This document shows, in pieces, positions 35,206-46,700 of a DNA stretch of 64,000 bases; position 1 is the first letter of the stretch; the number at the start of each line of letters is the position of its first letter. The DNA is from Aurelia coerulea. Its lineage: Eukaryota; Cnidaria; Scyphozoa; Semaeostomeae; Ulmaridae. Location: positions 20,471,001 to 20,535,000 of the forward strand of contig CM076948.1 in assembly GCA_039566865.1 (NCBI GenBank). Reading direction: 5' to 3'. The position numbers were made by a program, and so were the translations under genes. Under the pieces are notes generated by a model. The model had not been told where the DNA came from, ran no database searches, and saw only the letters and a list, made by a program, of their open reading frames with translations.

Positions 35206-36617
35206 AGCCTCATATATTGCCAGACTGAATCAAACATAAAAACAAATGAGGCGAAATGTTTTAATGAAGGTAATTATCAACTAAGAACACAGAAATCTAA
35301 CAATACCCTAGAAAACTACCGGGTGTCCCAAAAAAATGTATACGGATTTGGTTGACTCCAGCGCTGTGAATTTAGCTTCAATCAATGTCTAATCATTCTA
35401 AAAATGTTCCTCAATAGTTAACTTGAACATTGATACCTCGTTTGTTGATATTAGTACTTAGAGAGCAGAAATGTCAATCTTGAAAGTTCAAATTTGCCTC
35501 TTCCTGCAAACCAGAGCTTTAGCCTTTTGGCCTAAGCAATTTCTTAAGGCACAGCGTATAATCAACGATATCCTTGATAAAATTTGAACAATATTAGATA
35601 TTCTGTTATTCTGTTTTTCAGGAGTCACCCCCCAGTCATCCATTGGGCAATTTCTTAATTGTTTATTAGTTTCAGTTCATAATTTCGATGTGCTTCAGAA
35701 ACTTGCTTAGGCCAAAAGGCCAACGGCATAAGAACTTAAGGCATAAGAGCCCTTTCAGTCCTTCAGAAACCTGTGTGCTCTCACAATTTACACATTTTGC
35801 AGCAATTCTTGCTACTGCCGTGATTTAAATCCTAGCAATTTTGAGTGTGATTTCTGTTAAAATTTGTCATGGGACTTTAATCGGTACTTTTGAAGTTCCT
35901 TCAACAAATATAAATTAACTTTGCCAAAAATTTAGAGCATTAACAATTCAAGAAAGAGACATTTGGTATCAAAAATGGCCTAAACTAAAATTAAAAAAAC
36001 TGGCTGGCAACCCCGGACCTAAGTTTCTCACAGAAAATATGGGTATACTAAGATAAAGTTAAAATATCGAGGTCTGTTGCCCCATGATATAAAACACAAG
36101 GCTCGAAGGCTCGGGGCCCGAAGTTTAGAAACACTCACTCGTGCGTGAGCCACATTTGAAAATGGTTCATTCAGTGCCGGATTCAGTGCTCAGGTAGACT
36201 TGCCCCAAGTCTGTTTCGTCAACTGTAATAAGTCTAGTACCTGAAAGCTCTATTACGAAACATATTATTTCGCTTTTTCCCTTCTCTTCCCTTTCCCTTC
36301 CCTTATTTATTACAGTTGACGAAATAGACTTGGGGCAAGTCTAGTCCTCAGGTTACCCTGCAAGAATCATCTGATTTGAAGGAACCAGCCATACGATCCC
36401 TAGAATTAGTATTTTGAGTTCTAAAATGCTTTTAAAGTAGAACGTAAATCCGAGGGTTGGATGAGACAAAAGTAATTGACAATCATTTAGAAGATACTTT
36501 ACATAGAAGAAAGAGATAAGGGTGAGGAAATAATGAAAGAGATAATCGACAAGATTACAAGGACGGATCAGATAGCCATCAGTGGTTTGGAAACTGGCTA
36601 TGTAGAATAAAGAGACA

Positions 36618-36814
36618 AGCCTGCGTTTAGACTCAACTATCCTAAAGTGCAGAGCCGCTAGCGGCATTTTTGTCCAATCAAAATCCGAGCTGCTCACCAA
36701 ACTTTCTTTGTGAATTGATTGATCAATCACGTTCACCAAATGAGGCTGGACAAGCGTTTCGACTTTGTTGCGCAGACTCTACACTTTAGGATAGTTGAGT
36801 CTGCACGCAGGCTA
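36618..36814. mobile_element. Mutator-like MITE, 9-bp TSD AAAGAGACA
   Basis: Inverted ends (AGCCTGCGTTTAGACTCAAC and its inverse, which ends CGCAGGCTA) are flanked by AAAGAGACA at 36609-36617 and 36815-36823. Same family as 1533-1933. Confidence 0.7.
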
Positions 36815-37329
36815 AAAGAGACAAGTTGGGTGGAGGTTAAAGTGGACTTTACGGAATGAATTATAGAGAGCACATCGATAAAATTTGAAAGTGGATGCTG
36901 CTGATTAGGCAGTATCAAATTAAATGATGTCACTGCAGAAGAAATTATTCCTCAGCAAACTGGGAAGTTTCCATTTCAAAATGTTATCAATGTTGTTCCT
37001 GAGTACCATGATGTCTTGCATTCAGGTATTCCTTTTTACACCTTTTACTTGAGTCACGTTCACCATAGATACTAATGCTGATATCGTGATTACAAACCGT
37101 GTCTGTTGAACCACTTTCCGTGCAAAGGGTGTATCCACTCTCTCGAAAACGTGTAAGAAATGTTTTAGGATTTTTAAGGATTTACCTTTCAACAAGAGCA
37201 ATTTGCCAAAGGCCGACGATACTTAGCCTGCGTGCAGCGCATTCCAAAGATGTTTTAATGGAGACATGTGTCTCTCGTTTCAGTCTAGCTCAATGTTCAA
37301 GCCTTCAAGACTCTCCTCTATAAATTTTA

Positions 37330-37563
37330 GTAAATCTCGCTCCATCAAAAGATTCTCTCGTTAGTCTCTATGAAAAACTTATGCTTGTGTCTTTAGAGTG
37401 AAAACTACAAAGTATGCTATAAAGTCAATTAGCTTTTTGGGTCAAAAGGTTTGGAATTCTCTTCCAAATGAAATAAAGTCATCCAGAAATGCATATCAAT
37501 TCAAAAATCTCATAAATGATTGGTTTTTCGACAATCAATGCGCCTGCAACGCTTGCAGTCAAT
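37330..37563 (+). pseudogene. LINE polyprotein C-terminal fragment
   Basis: The frame S-F-L-G-Q-K-V-W-N-S-L-P-N-E-I-K-S-S followed by a Phe/Lys-rich end is the hallmark C-terminus of CR1/L2-type polyproteins. It is truncated at its 5' side. Confidence 0.7.
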
Positions 37564-38289
37564 AAGTTCCATAATGCAATCTCTAAAATTGCTTCATGTT
37601 AGTGTATAATAGTGCTCACACTATCGTAAAACTAACATTAAATAAGGTATTATTATTATCTATTATTATTGTTCAGGTGAACGTCCTAGCCATGAGTGCT
37701 TTTCCTTTAGTTTCCTAAATTGTACGAAATACGCTGTCACAGGCAGACCCGAAAATCCTCCAATTTCACGCCTATAAGCCAATGATATCATCGTATTCCG
37801 ATCACATGACTGAAAATAAGATTTTCGAGACAACTTTTTGAGTTCGTTCACGAAAGGGAACATAGATATTCGACTAATAAAGATACAGAGCTGGCTTTAC
37901 CACGAATCGATTCCACAGGCCCCACTCCACATTTTTTTCTGCATTTGGTTAAAGCTATTTGCTACCAAGAAAGCTAATGGGCCTACCTTCACCCACAGCA
38001 GTATCCCAGTGATCGGCATTTAATCACTCTCTTTCGCAATGATAGCCAGCGGAAACATTTACGAATAAGGTCACCACAAATCCAATTTCCTTCTATCATT
38101 TTATCATCGATAGCTTCAATAAAATATGATAAGATTTCACAGCCTCTGCAGCAAACCGTCCAACTATACCGTCGATTCAAAGTTTTCTTGTTGCAAACAC
38201 CTTGGAAGGCTTGCATACATTACTTGTTTGCAGAAATTCCAGATGAACGTGAACTTGCCTACAATCTTAGAGCAACACGCACATACAAC

Positions 38290-38790
38290 CAAAATGTTGG
38301 GTGAACTTTGAATACGTATTTCCAAAATACTCTTTTTGAATGGAATCTTCTTTGTGATGATATAAAACATTCTGTAAGCATTGCTGAGCTCAAACGTAAA
38401 CTTCTTGCAACCATACGACCATTATGAAATTCTACTTATAACATTCATGACATTGAAGGTGTTAGATCTTTAAAAAAACTTTGCTTGAATTTAAATGCAT
38501 TAAACGAACACAACTACCGGCATAGCTTTGACTGTCTAAACCCGATTTGTAGTTGTGGAACTGGAAAAGAGGACAATGAGCACTATCACCACAGTTTGAT
38601 TTGATGCGTGCAGATATCTTTGGTCAGCTTTTAGGAATCCCTGCCCTGGACATTAATGATATGGATCCAACATCCTTGTGCGATCTCCTTTAATATGGCA
38701 GTTCACGCTTGAATATAATCAGCAATAGAATGGTCATGGATGCCACTATATTATACATTAAGACTACTCAACGCTTTAAGTGAAACTCCA
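38290..38790 (+). pseudogene. LINE polyprotein C-terminal fragment, frameshifted
   Basis: Blocks N-T-L-F-E-W-N-L-L, Y-N-I-H-D-I-E-G-V-R-S-L and C-S-C-G-T-G-K-E-D-N-E-H-Y match the C-terminal region seen in the complete LINE at 54750-55000, but in-frame stops interrupt them. Confidence 0.65.
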
Positions 38791-39043
38791 AACGGCAGCT
38801 ACCCCTCCCCCCCCCCCTTTCATTTTTGTTGTATATCTTCTTTGTAATGGATTGTTTATTGTGAGTGTCTCTCAGAGTGGGAATACGATGACCGTGGGTC
38901 TTTTCCCGCTATGAGGGACACAGTTGAATGTAAATATTAAAGTTGTAGTTGTTTTTAAGTTGATATAGAAAAAAATAAAATTGTCCGGTCGAAGAATATT
39001 GACCTTCGTTGAAATATCAAAGAAATGGCTACAAATGAGATAT

Positions 39044-40089
39044 CAGGCCCGTAGGAGCGTTTTCCGATTGGGAGGGGGGGTACTAATTCATACCGAAGGG
39101 GCGAAGCCCCCGGAAAAATTGTTTGGTTAATACCCTCTTTTCTTTTGGCAACGCCCTTCTGTGCATTGCTGACAGGGCATTTTATGCTCGGGGGTCCTGA
39201 AGAAAAAGTAGGAAATTTACGAATCCATATAGTATATTTCAACAGGCTAGCTAAAATCAAACCACGACAGGAAAAGAATACTTTCACAAGAGCATTGTGT
39301 AAGATTTACTTGATACTTGATTTAGAAAAGTCATCGCAAAATCTTTATGGCGTCCTACGACAGCCATGGCATGGCCAGAGTGAATAAAATGGGCGGAAGT
39401 GAAATGAGGGGGTCTGGGGGAAGCCCCAGGAAAATTCTTGGGGCTATGTCCTTTACTTTGGCTTAGAATGCATCTCCAAATATCATGCTTGCCATTAGCG
39501 ACAAGGAAACTTCGATAGTTTTTTCTACAGTTATCTTATAAATTGGAGTACGAGGAAAATTTTGAAGAAACACTCTTTACTTTGGCTTAGAATGCATCCC
39601 ATGATTCCATATTTGCCAATGCCAAAATGGAAGATTTGACATTTCTCTGAAAATTCTTTCCCAACTATACCCAGCTTTTTTCTCTTCGGTTTTCGAGGGA
39701 TTTCGAGGACCACGCTACTGCTTGTGAGTTTAGATATGATTATTGAAGTCTGGGTACTTTTCACCTCACTTGACAAAGTGCTTCTGATTTCAAAAGGGCT
39801 GAGTGTTCCAAAGTTTAATTTTCTTGCATTGGAATCTTCAACAAATTCGGTTACGATGCTGACAAGGTTGAGTTTATCAACTCTGTCTCTGTGCACATGT
39901 TTCACCATTAGGTGATTGAGACGGTTTTTTGCTGTTGTTGAACTTAGATAGGCCTTGACTCGCTTCAGTGCCAAGGGCCTGTCACTAATAATCAGTTTTT
40001 TACGTTATTATCAAGAATAAAGAATGCAACTTCTGGAAATTATTGGGGGGGGCCGGGCCCGACCGGCCCCAATAGCTGCTACGGGCCTG
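39044..40089. mobile_element. hAT-like element retaining transposase C-terminus
   Basis: Ends CAGGCCCGTAGGAGC and its inverse (CTACGGGCCTG); the flanks share GAGATAT on both sides (7 bp; the eighth differs). It contains tandem units related to 16345-16984 and, on the minus strand, a remnant of a hAT dimerisation domain. Confidence 0.6.
39735..39974 (-). pseudogene. hAT transposase dimerisation-domain remnant
   Basis: About 80 codons read L-K-R-V-K-A-Y-L-S-S-T-T…R-L-N-H-L-M-V-K-H-V-H. This resembles the C-terminal dimerisation region of hAT transposases of the ZMYM/TTF-type group, and agrees with the hAT-like ends around it. The catalytic region is absent. Confidence 0.6.
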
Positions 40090-40726
40090 GAGATATACAG
40101 ATAAGAATTGTATATTGAATTTTGTTTGATGAAGGGTTTTTTCGTGTATAAATATAGTATAATAAATGAATAAAACATAAAAAACTGCATATTTGCATGT
40201 ATGTTTTATTCTATATTGCTATTTAGATAACTGCCATCTACCCTGTTATTATATCCTGCATACGTTATTATCTCCTCTTGGTGACTGGCAAAGGACCAGA
40301 AAACACGTTCTAGAAAACCAAAATATGCATGACATCTAGAAGGCGCAAAAAGCATTCATAATGCAGCCTCCGAGCCTTTTAACAAACGATGCCTTTTAGC
40401 ATTTGACACAGACTAAAGACATAACAGTATTATTATTATTATGATTATGATTATGATTATTATTATTATTGTTGTTGTTATTGTTATTGTTATTATTACT
40501 ATCAATTTTTTATCATTGGATTACATAAAAAGATAGCTAAAAGTAATCAGCTAATTAATTCCAAATCCAAATATTTGCGTTTTTTTGGGACACCCGGTAT
40601 GTATTGCGTATATGTGCCAAGACCTTCCGGTTGACAATTCACATGTAGCAATGGATTAATGCCCCTCGCAGCTCCTCTCACTGCTCAAAATGTAACTAGT
40701 TGTTTTGCTCTTACGTATATCTTTAG

Positions 40727-40765
40727 ATGTTGCTCGTTGCCTTTTGTTTAGCTTTTTCGCATCCT
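40727..40765 (+). CDS. Candidate signal-peptide exon of the DSL-repeat gene
   Basis: ATG followed by L-L-V-A-F-C-L-A-F-S-H-P and then CCT|GTAAGC, phase 0, matching the phase 0 start of the next exon. The hydrophobic core is short but usable. An in-frame stop precedes the ATG. The TATATCTTTAG just before the ATG also looks like a splice acceptor, so the exon could extend a longer leader. Confidence 0.4.
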
Positions 40766-43700
40766 GTAAGCATTTAGCCTAAGTGAAACTTAACTGCGGT
40801 GTAACTGTAACTGCGGTGTTTTTTTTTATGTATCAATCTAAAATTTTACAATAGCAGGACATGGTTACAGGACGGTACCACAGGGAGAATGAGAATGAAT
40901 TGCAACCCCGTGGCTTTAACATATAACATAAAACATTTACATGAAAATAATTAACTAGGCTACAGCATAAACTAAAGCTACGAAAAGAAATAAAATGATA
41001 CAAATGTGGGGGGAGGAGACGAAAATTTCACTGAAATGATTTAAGAAAATCTCTTTGATGATTCAATGAACTCTAGTGTTGCTTTAATGATTGTTTTATT
41101 TGACTCAAAAGGTAACCTTATATCACCATGCAAAATTATTGAAACTAGTTCCTCATTGGAAAGGTTCGACAAACCGTTTGAAATCAAAATTGCCTGTACG
41201 CAGTTGAGGAGGTTATTTCTCTGCAAATAATGATGAGAGTGGCAGTGCAGCAAGAAATGTTCCGTATCCTCAACGCCGTCGTTTATGGGACACATTGGGT
41301 TTAATGTATCACTGAAATTGTGCCTAAATTTATAAAAATTAAGTGCACTTAATCCAACTCGAAGCTGTGTGAGAGCGGCTAGTCCTTTAGGATCACGAAT
41401 ACCAAATAATTGTGGTGTTTGCAGTGATAATTATTATTCTATTTTTCGTCTTATCTAAAAATTATTTGCTTGCACTGGATCTTCTAGAAAAGTTGGAATA
41501 CCGAGCTGCAAATTATCAATTAACTATTTCTTCTTGAAGGAATCAGAAGAAACAGCTGAAGTAATGATTCAATTGATCTCGTACAAGAACCCAACCAACA
41601 AAGACTTTGAAGGGTCAAACTGTGACGGTTCTTGGGGGAACAGTTGGAAATGCGATCCATACTTTGAGATTTGTCTCACAGATTATCGAGGGGTACTTCG
41701 GGGGGGTCACAATACCGCAATACCGCACGAAAAAGACACCAAATACCGCAATACCGCACCAAAAAATAGCAAAATACCGCAAACGCTAGAAAATTAAAAA
41801 CAGCGTTCTTAATATAAATCGTAGTTAGATGTTTTACAGACTAAAATGTGACGTGAGAACGACGGGAAAAGTTTCATTGATGTGCTTTCAGTAAAACTGC
41901 ATTGACGGCAGAAATTATGAATATATACCGGGTGAGCCAGAAAAGAGTTCCCACTTTCGAAGATTCATAGCACAAGAAGTTTTTCATGGATTTGAATGAT
42001 TCAAGTTTTAATTAAAAGCCAAAAGATCAAAGTATTTTTGTGATTTTTCTCGTCCTCTTACGAGCACTGCAAATATAGGTGAATTCAACTTTACAAAAGT
42101 TTCATGTTTTCAAAATGACTGAAAAGGGGCCTAAAACACGTGATCAAATCGTTAGGACTCTCCTAATCCAGAACAATACACACGAGCGCTTCACCTCTGT
42201 CAAGAGCAATAATACATTAGTCAAATGTGCAGACGATATCTCTCACCCATGAGAAATTGCTTTTTCTATGTTGTAGTCCTTTATAATTTGATCACGTATT
42301 TCAGGCCTTTTTCAGTCATTTTGCAACCAAAAATTCTTTCTAAATTTGAAATTACCATTTTTCCAATGCTTGTAAGAAGGCGAGAAAAATCACAAAAATA
42401 CTTCGATCTTTTGGCTGTCAAGCAAATATTGATTCATTCCAACCCATCCAGTACTCTTGATCCTATGAATTTTCAAAAGTGGGAACTTTTTCTGGGTCAC
42501 CCGGTAGAACATATCATTGTTTTGAATATCGATTCTGCTACATAAAGGCGAATATGAGATTAAAAGTTTACTCTGGCTGACGCATTTTTATACACATTTT
42601 CTAGCCTGCGTGCAGACACAACTCCTCGAAAGTATACTTTCGTGGAGTTGAGTCTGCACGCAGGCGAACATTTTCCAAATGTCGATGTAGGTTCATATGG
42701 TTATCCAAATCTACACCACGGTACTTGTATGATTTTGTCTCATGAATAGTTTGATTGTAGATTTTGATGTCCACGTTTGGCTGTTTGGACAACTTTTGAT
42801 GTGATCCATATAGCACAAATTCAGTTTTACCTTTTTTCAAGTTAATGAACAGGTTATTTTCATCAAGCCAGTCTGCAACTTTCTGCAGTTCACTGTTTAA
42901 GTAAACGTTCTATTTCATTTGAGTTATTTCTTGCACAATATAAAGAGTATCGGTCGGCATATAATATAATGCCAGCATCAGTGAACGGAATATGGATGTC
43001 GTTGATTATCAGCCCAAAGAGAAGGGACCCCAGGACGGATCCTTGTGGTACACCACATTTAACGTTTTCTTCGCATGAGCTGGTGTTATCAAAGATTTCT
43101 TATTGTTTCCTATTAAAGAGATAATCATCCATCCATTGTAATGATTCCACATCATCTATGCCATAACTTGGTAATTTTTCCAGCAAGGTTGCATGACACG
43201 TACTGTGTCGAAGGCTTTACGGAGGCCAATATAGACAGCACCACAAAGTAGCCCTTTTCCAACGCTCTGTCTAACCTTTTCTGATAGTAAGGTACCTGCA
43301 TGCTGCATAGATCTCCCTTGTCTAAACCGAAACTGATCTGGCCATTCGATTCAAGGTACTGGGACGGTTCATTATAAATGATCAGATAACTTAGATCTGA
43401 TAGAGCAGGAATTACCGTGAAAGGCGTATACAGTAGAACCCCGCATAAAAGAACCTAGGTTTTTTCTGGGCAGCCTGAATTGGTTCTTAATTAAATGGCT
43501 GCTATTCTAAATTCCAGCCTGTAAGGTTCTTAAAAAGGCTCTTATATACGAGCAGGCCTTGCACACATTAACACTGTTTTCCAGCTCAAGAATCCTTGAG
43601 ATTTCTTGAGACTTCTTGAGAACAAATCTTTTGCACCAATGAAGAAGTCTGATCAGAATGTGAAGAATTCTAAGCATTCTTGTCATGTTAATAATTTACA

Positions 43701-46700
43701 TTAAAGCTATTATATAAGAACCTTTCCCAGTTTCAGCCTTTTAGGGGTTCTTATTTAGGGGGTTTTAAAGATTGAATTTCAGCCTCTAGGTTCTTATAAA
43801 AACAGGTTCTTTTATGCGGGTTTCTACTGTAGTTGTCCAACATTATGCCGGATTGCCTGATTTGAAAATAGGGGTGATTTTCCCACATCTAAAGTTTTGA
43901 TTCGTGCAAATATTTTGATTCTTTTTCTTCAGATAAAAATGTTGCGTGCTCTCCTCCGCAGGCACCTTTTCAAGGTTGAGCAGGTGGAGCAGGCACAAGG
44001 AGAGAGGGATAAGGGACCTCTCTCTCCTTCGTTTTTCTTTCCTCTGTCAATTTGTCTCGAAGATGCGTTGTTCTTCAACAGGAAAATGGCATTACATGAA
44101 GTTTGGATGTTTATGTTCGTACAATACCGCATACCGCGCTGTGAAAGCTCGATACCGCAATACCGCAAGTTTTTCCCGTCATTACCGCAATACCGCAGAA
44201 AATTTACCCCCACTACCGCAATACCGCAAACCCCGAAGTACCCCTCATTATCGCAATCCTTCGTCATTATCAAACTGCAACATCGCTATGTACAAAACAC
44301 GTAAATGGGATAACATTGGCAGTATTACTTTTGGATCTGATCTTGGCAATGGCCATCGAAATCCAGTTCAACCGTCATTCCAGACATGGCAGGTAAGGAT
44401 TAAAAATGCGAAACTTGATTTTGCTTGAAAGATACAAGGCATAAATATTTGAAACGGTGTGTTCCCAAGATTTGGACTGAGGTGGGCCTTTTTCTCTAGG
44501 CGATACGTTATCATAATGTTTGGTTATGCTTGTTAGCACTTAACTTCCTTGCTATGCAACAATTTTTCAGGGTTTGAAATAAGCTTATCATTGCTCAAAT
44601 CTAGCAATTCTTGTCTCCGAGAGGTATGCTCTAAGTTTTAGTTTCCTCCCATGTCTAGTCCATCGCTGCCACCGACATTGTAGCTAACGCTCTACTTAGC
44701 ATTATGGTTGTTGACTGTCAGTCTAGGATAGGGCCAGAGTGTCAATAGTAGGCATTTTACTAGGCTGACAGATACACTGAGCAGTCCACACAGCATTTGA
44801 ATTCTGCTGAAAATAGGCGGACAAATAATCCTTGTTTTGCAGATGGAAGAATACAGCTTCCCCTCAAATAGCAAACCTCAGGGACGTAGGAAGCGTCCCA
44901 AACTTGGAGGGGCACGACACTTCAAGGGCACTTTTTTCATTTAGCTAAAGGGGCACTTTCTGAAAATAAAAAGGGCACTTCTTTGTTTATAGCAAAATCT
45001 TGGGGGGGGCACGTGCCCCCAGTGCCCCCCCCGGTTCCTACGTCTCTGGCAAACCTATAACAACCAATGATTCTTAGGCTATTTGTAAACCTGTATTTAC
45101 GTAGTTCTTCAGCTCATCATTGATTAATTTTCAGGGGTTGGTTGGCATCTACATTAAAGCGATGGATAATGATACGGCAGGAAGTAATGATGACCTAATT
45201 GACACATACACAATAACTTTCAACCTGGTAGCACCTTACAACAACACATCTGGACTTACAAAGGAATATGTATTGAAGGGAAGAGTTAGTACATTCAAAT
45301 TACGAATTTCTGCTAAATGTGATGTTCACTATTATGGAGAAAAATGTGGCATATATTGTCGTCCGCACTCTGACGATACAAAGGGGCATTATAGCTGTTC
45401 ACGTACTGGAACTAAGATTTGCTATGTGGACAGATATGGACCTATATGTAAGAAGTATTGTAAGGCACAAAATGGAACACTTGGTCACTATGAATGTAAC
45501 AAAACTGATGGAAGTAAAATCTGTCACAAATGCTGGTATGGAGATGCTTGCAAGATTTATTGCAAAGCAAGAAATGATAGTCAAGGACACTATGAATGTG
45601 GCAAGAACGATGGTCAGAAAATTTGTCACAAAGATTGGTATGGACAAATCTGTAAGAAGTATTGTAGGGCACAAAATGGTTCCAAGGGTCACTATACATG
45701 TAATAGAAGTAATGGCAGCAGACTTTGTTACAAACATTGGTATGGAACTAAATGCTTGACGTTTTGCAAGCCAGCGAATGATATGAATGGGCATTATACT
45801 TGTGATTCAAAGAGTGGAGACAAAATCTGTCTGAGAAATTGGCATGGAGAAGGATGCCTTCTGTATTGTAAGGAAACAGAAAATTTAAATGGTCATTATT
45901 ATTGTTCTAATGGAGGTGCGAAGATATGCAAGACTGACTGGTTTGGACCAAATTGCACAGTTTACTGCAAGTCTAGAAATGACCGGCTTAAAAGTTATCA
46001 ATGCAATAAGACGACTGGAGAGAAGATATGTAGCAATGGATGGTTTGGAATGAATTGTTCAAAACAATGCAGTCCTAGAGATGATATTTCAGGCCATTAT
46101 ACTTGTAATAAAACAACTGGAGAGAAGACATGCAACCAAGGATGGTTTGGAATGAACTGTACTCTGTACTGTACATCAAAGAGTGATAAACAAGGACATT
46201 ATTTATGCGATCACCAAACCGGAAGAAAAGTTTGTTTAAATGGCTGGTATGGTGAAAATTGCTCTGTCTTCTGTATTGATAGAAATTATTCTTTAGGCCA
46301 CTACCGTTGCAACGTAACAAACGGGGCTAAAGCATGTAGTGATAATTGGTTTGGAAGTAGCTGTACGATTCATTGTGCACCAAAAAATGACACATCGGGG
46401 CATTACCTTTGTGACAAGGCGACAGGAGAAAGGATGTGTTATGATGATTGGTTTGGGGACAACTGTCTCAAATACTGTCACCCAAACCACAATCAAGAAG
46501 AACACTACAATTGCAATCAAACTACTGGTGATAAAGTTTGTCATTACGGTTGGTTTAATGTGAACTGTACCAAGCATTGTGTGCCAAGGAGTGACAGATT
46601 TGGATATTACATATGTGATCATAAAACTGGGGAAAAAATTTGTGAAGAAGGATGGTTTGGTATAAATTGCACTGTTAATTGTGAACCAAAGAATGATGTT

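Larger units (their letters stand above)
35319..40597. mobile_element. Possible 5.3-kb mariner-like composite (TA ends)
   Basis: CCGGGTGTCCCAAAAAAATG after TA at the left and the inverted TTTTTTTGGGACACCCGG before TA at the right. Both are followed internally by GGATTTGG. LINE fragments and hAT/Mutator-like elements lie between. Whether the two ends belong to one original insertion is inference. The right end is about 130 bp upstream of the DSL gene's candidate start. Confidence 0.4.
41689..44245. mobile_element. hAT-like element inserted in a coding exon
   Basis: The ends AGGGGTACTTCGGGG and CCCCGAAGTACCCCT are flanked by GATTATCG (41681-41688) and CATTATCG (44246-44253): an 8-bp duplication with one mismatch. 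Subterminal AATACCGCAATACCGC repeats lie near both ends. A mariner-like MITE, a mini-hairpin and a reverse LINE fragment are nested inside. Confidence 0.75.

Noticed and set aside
43897..44428. Three overlapping ORFs of 114-160 codons
   Set aside because: They mix transposon-terminal ATACCGC repeats with part of the MNNL exon; only the 44254-44392 part is supported as coding.
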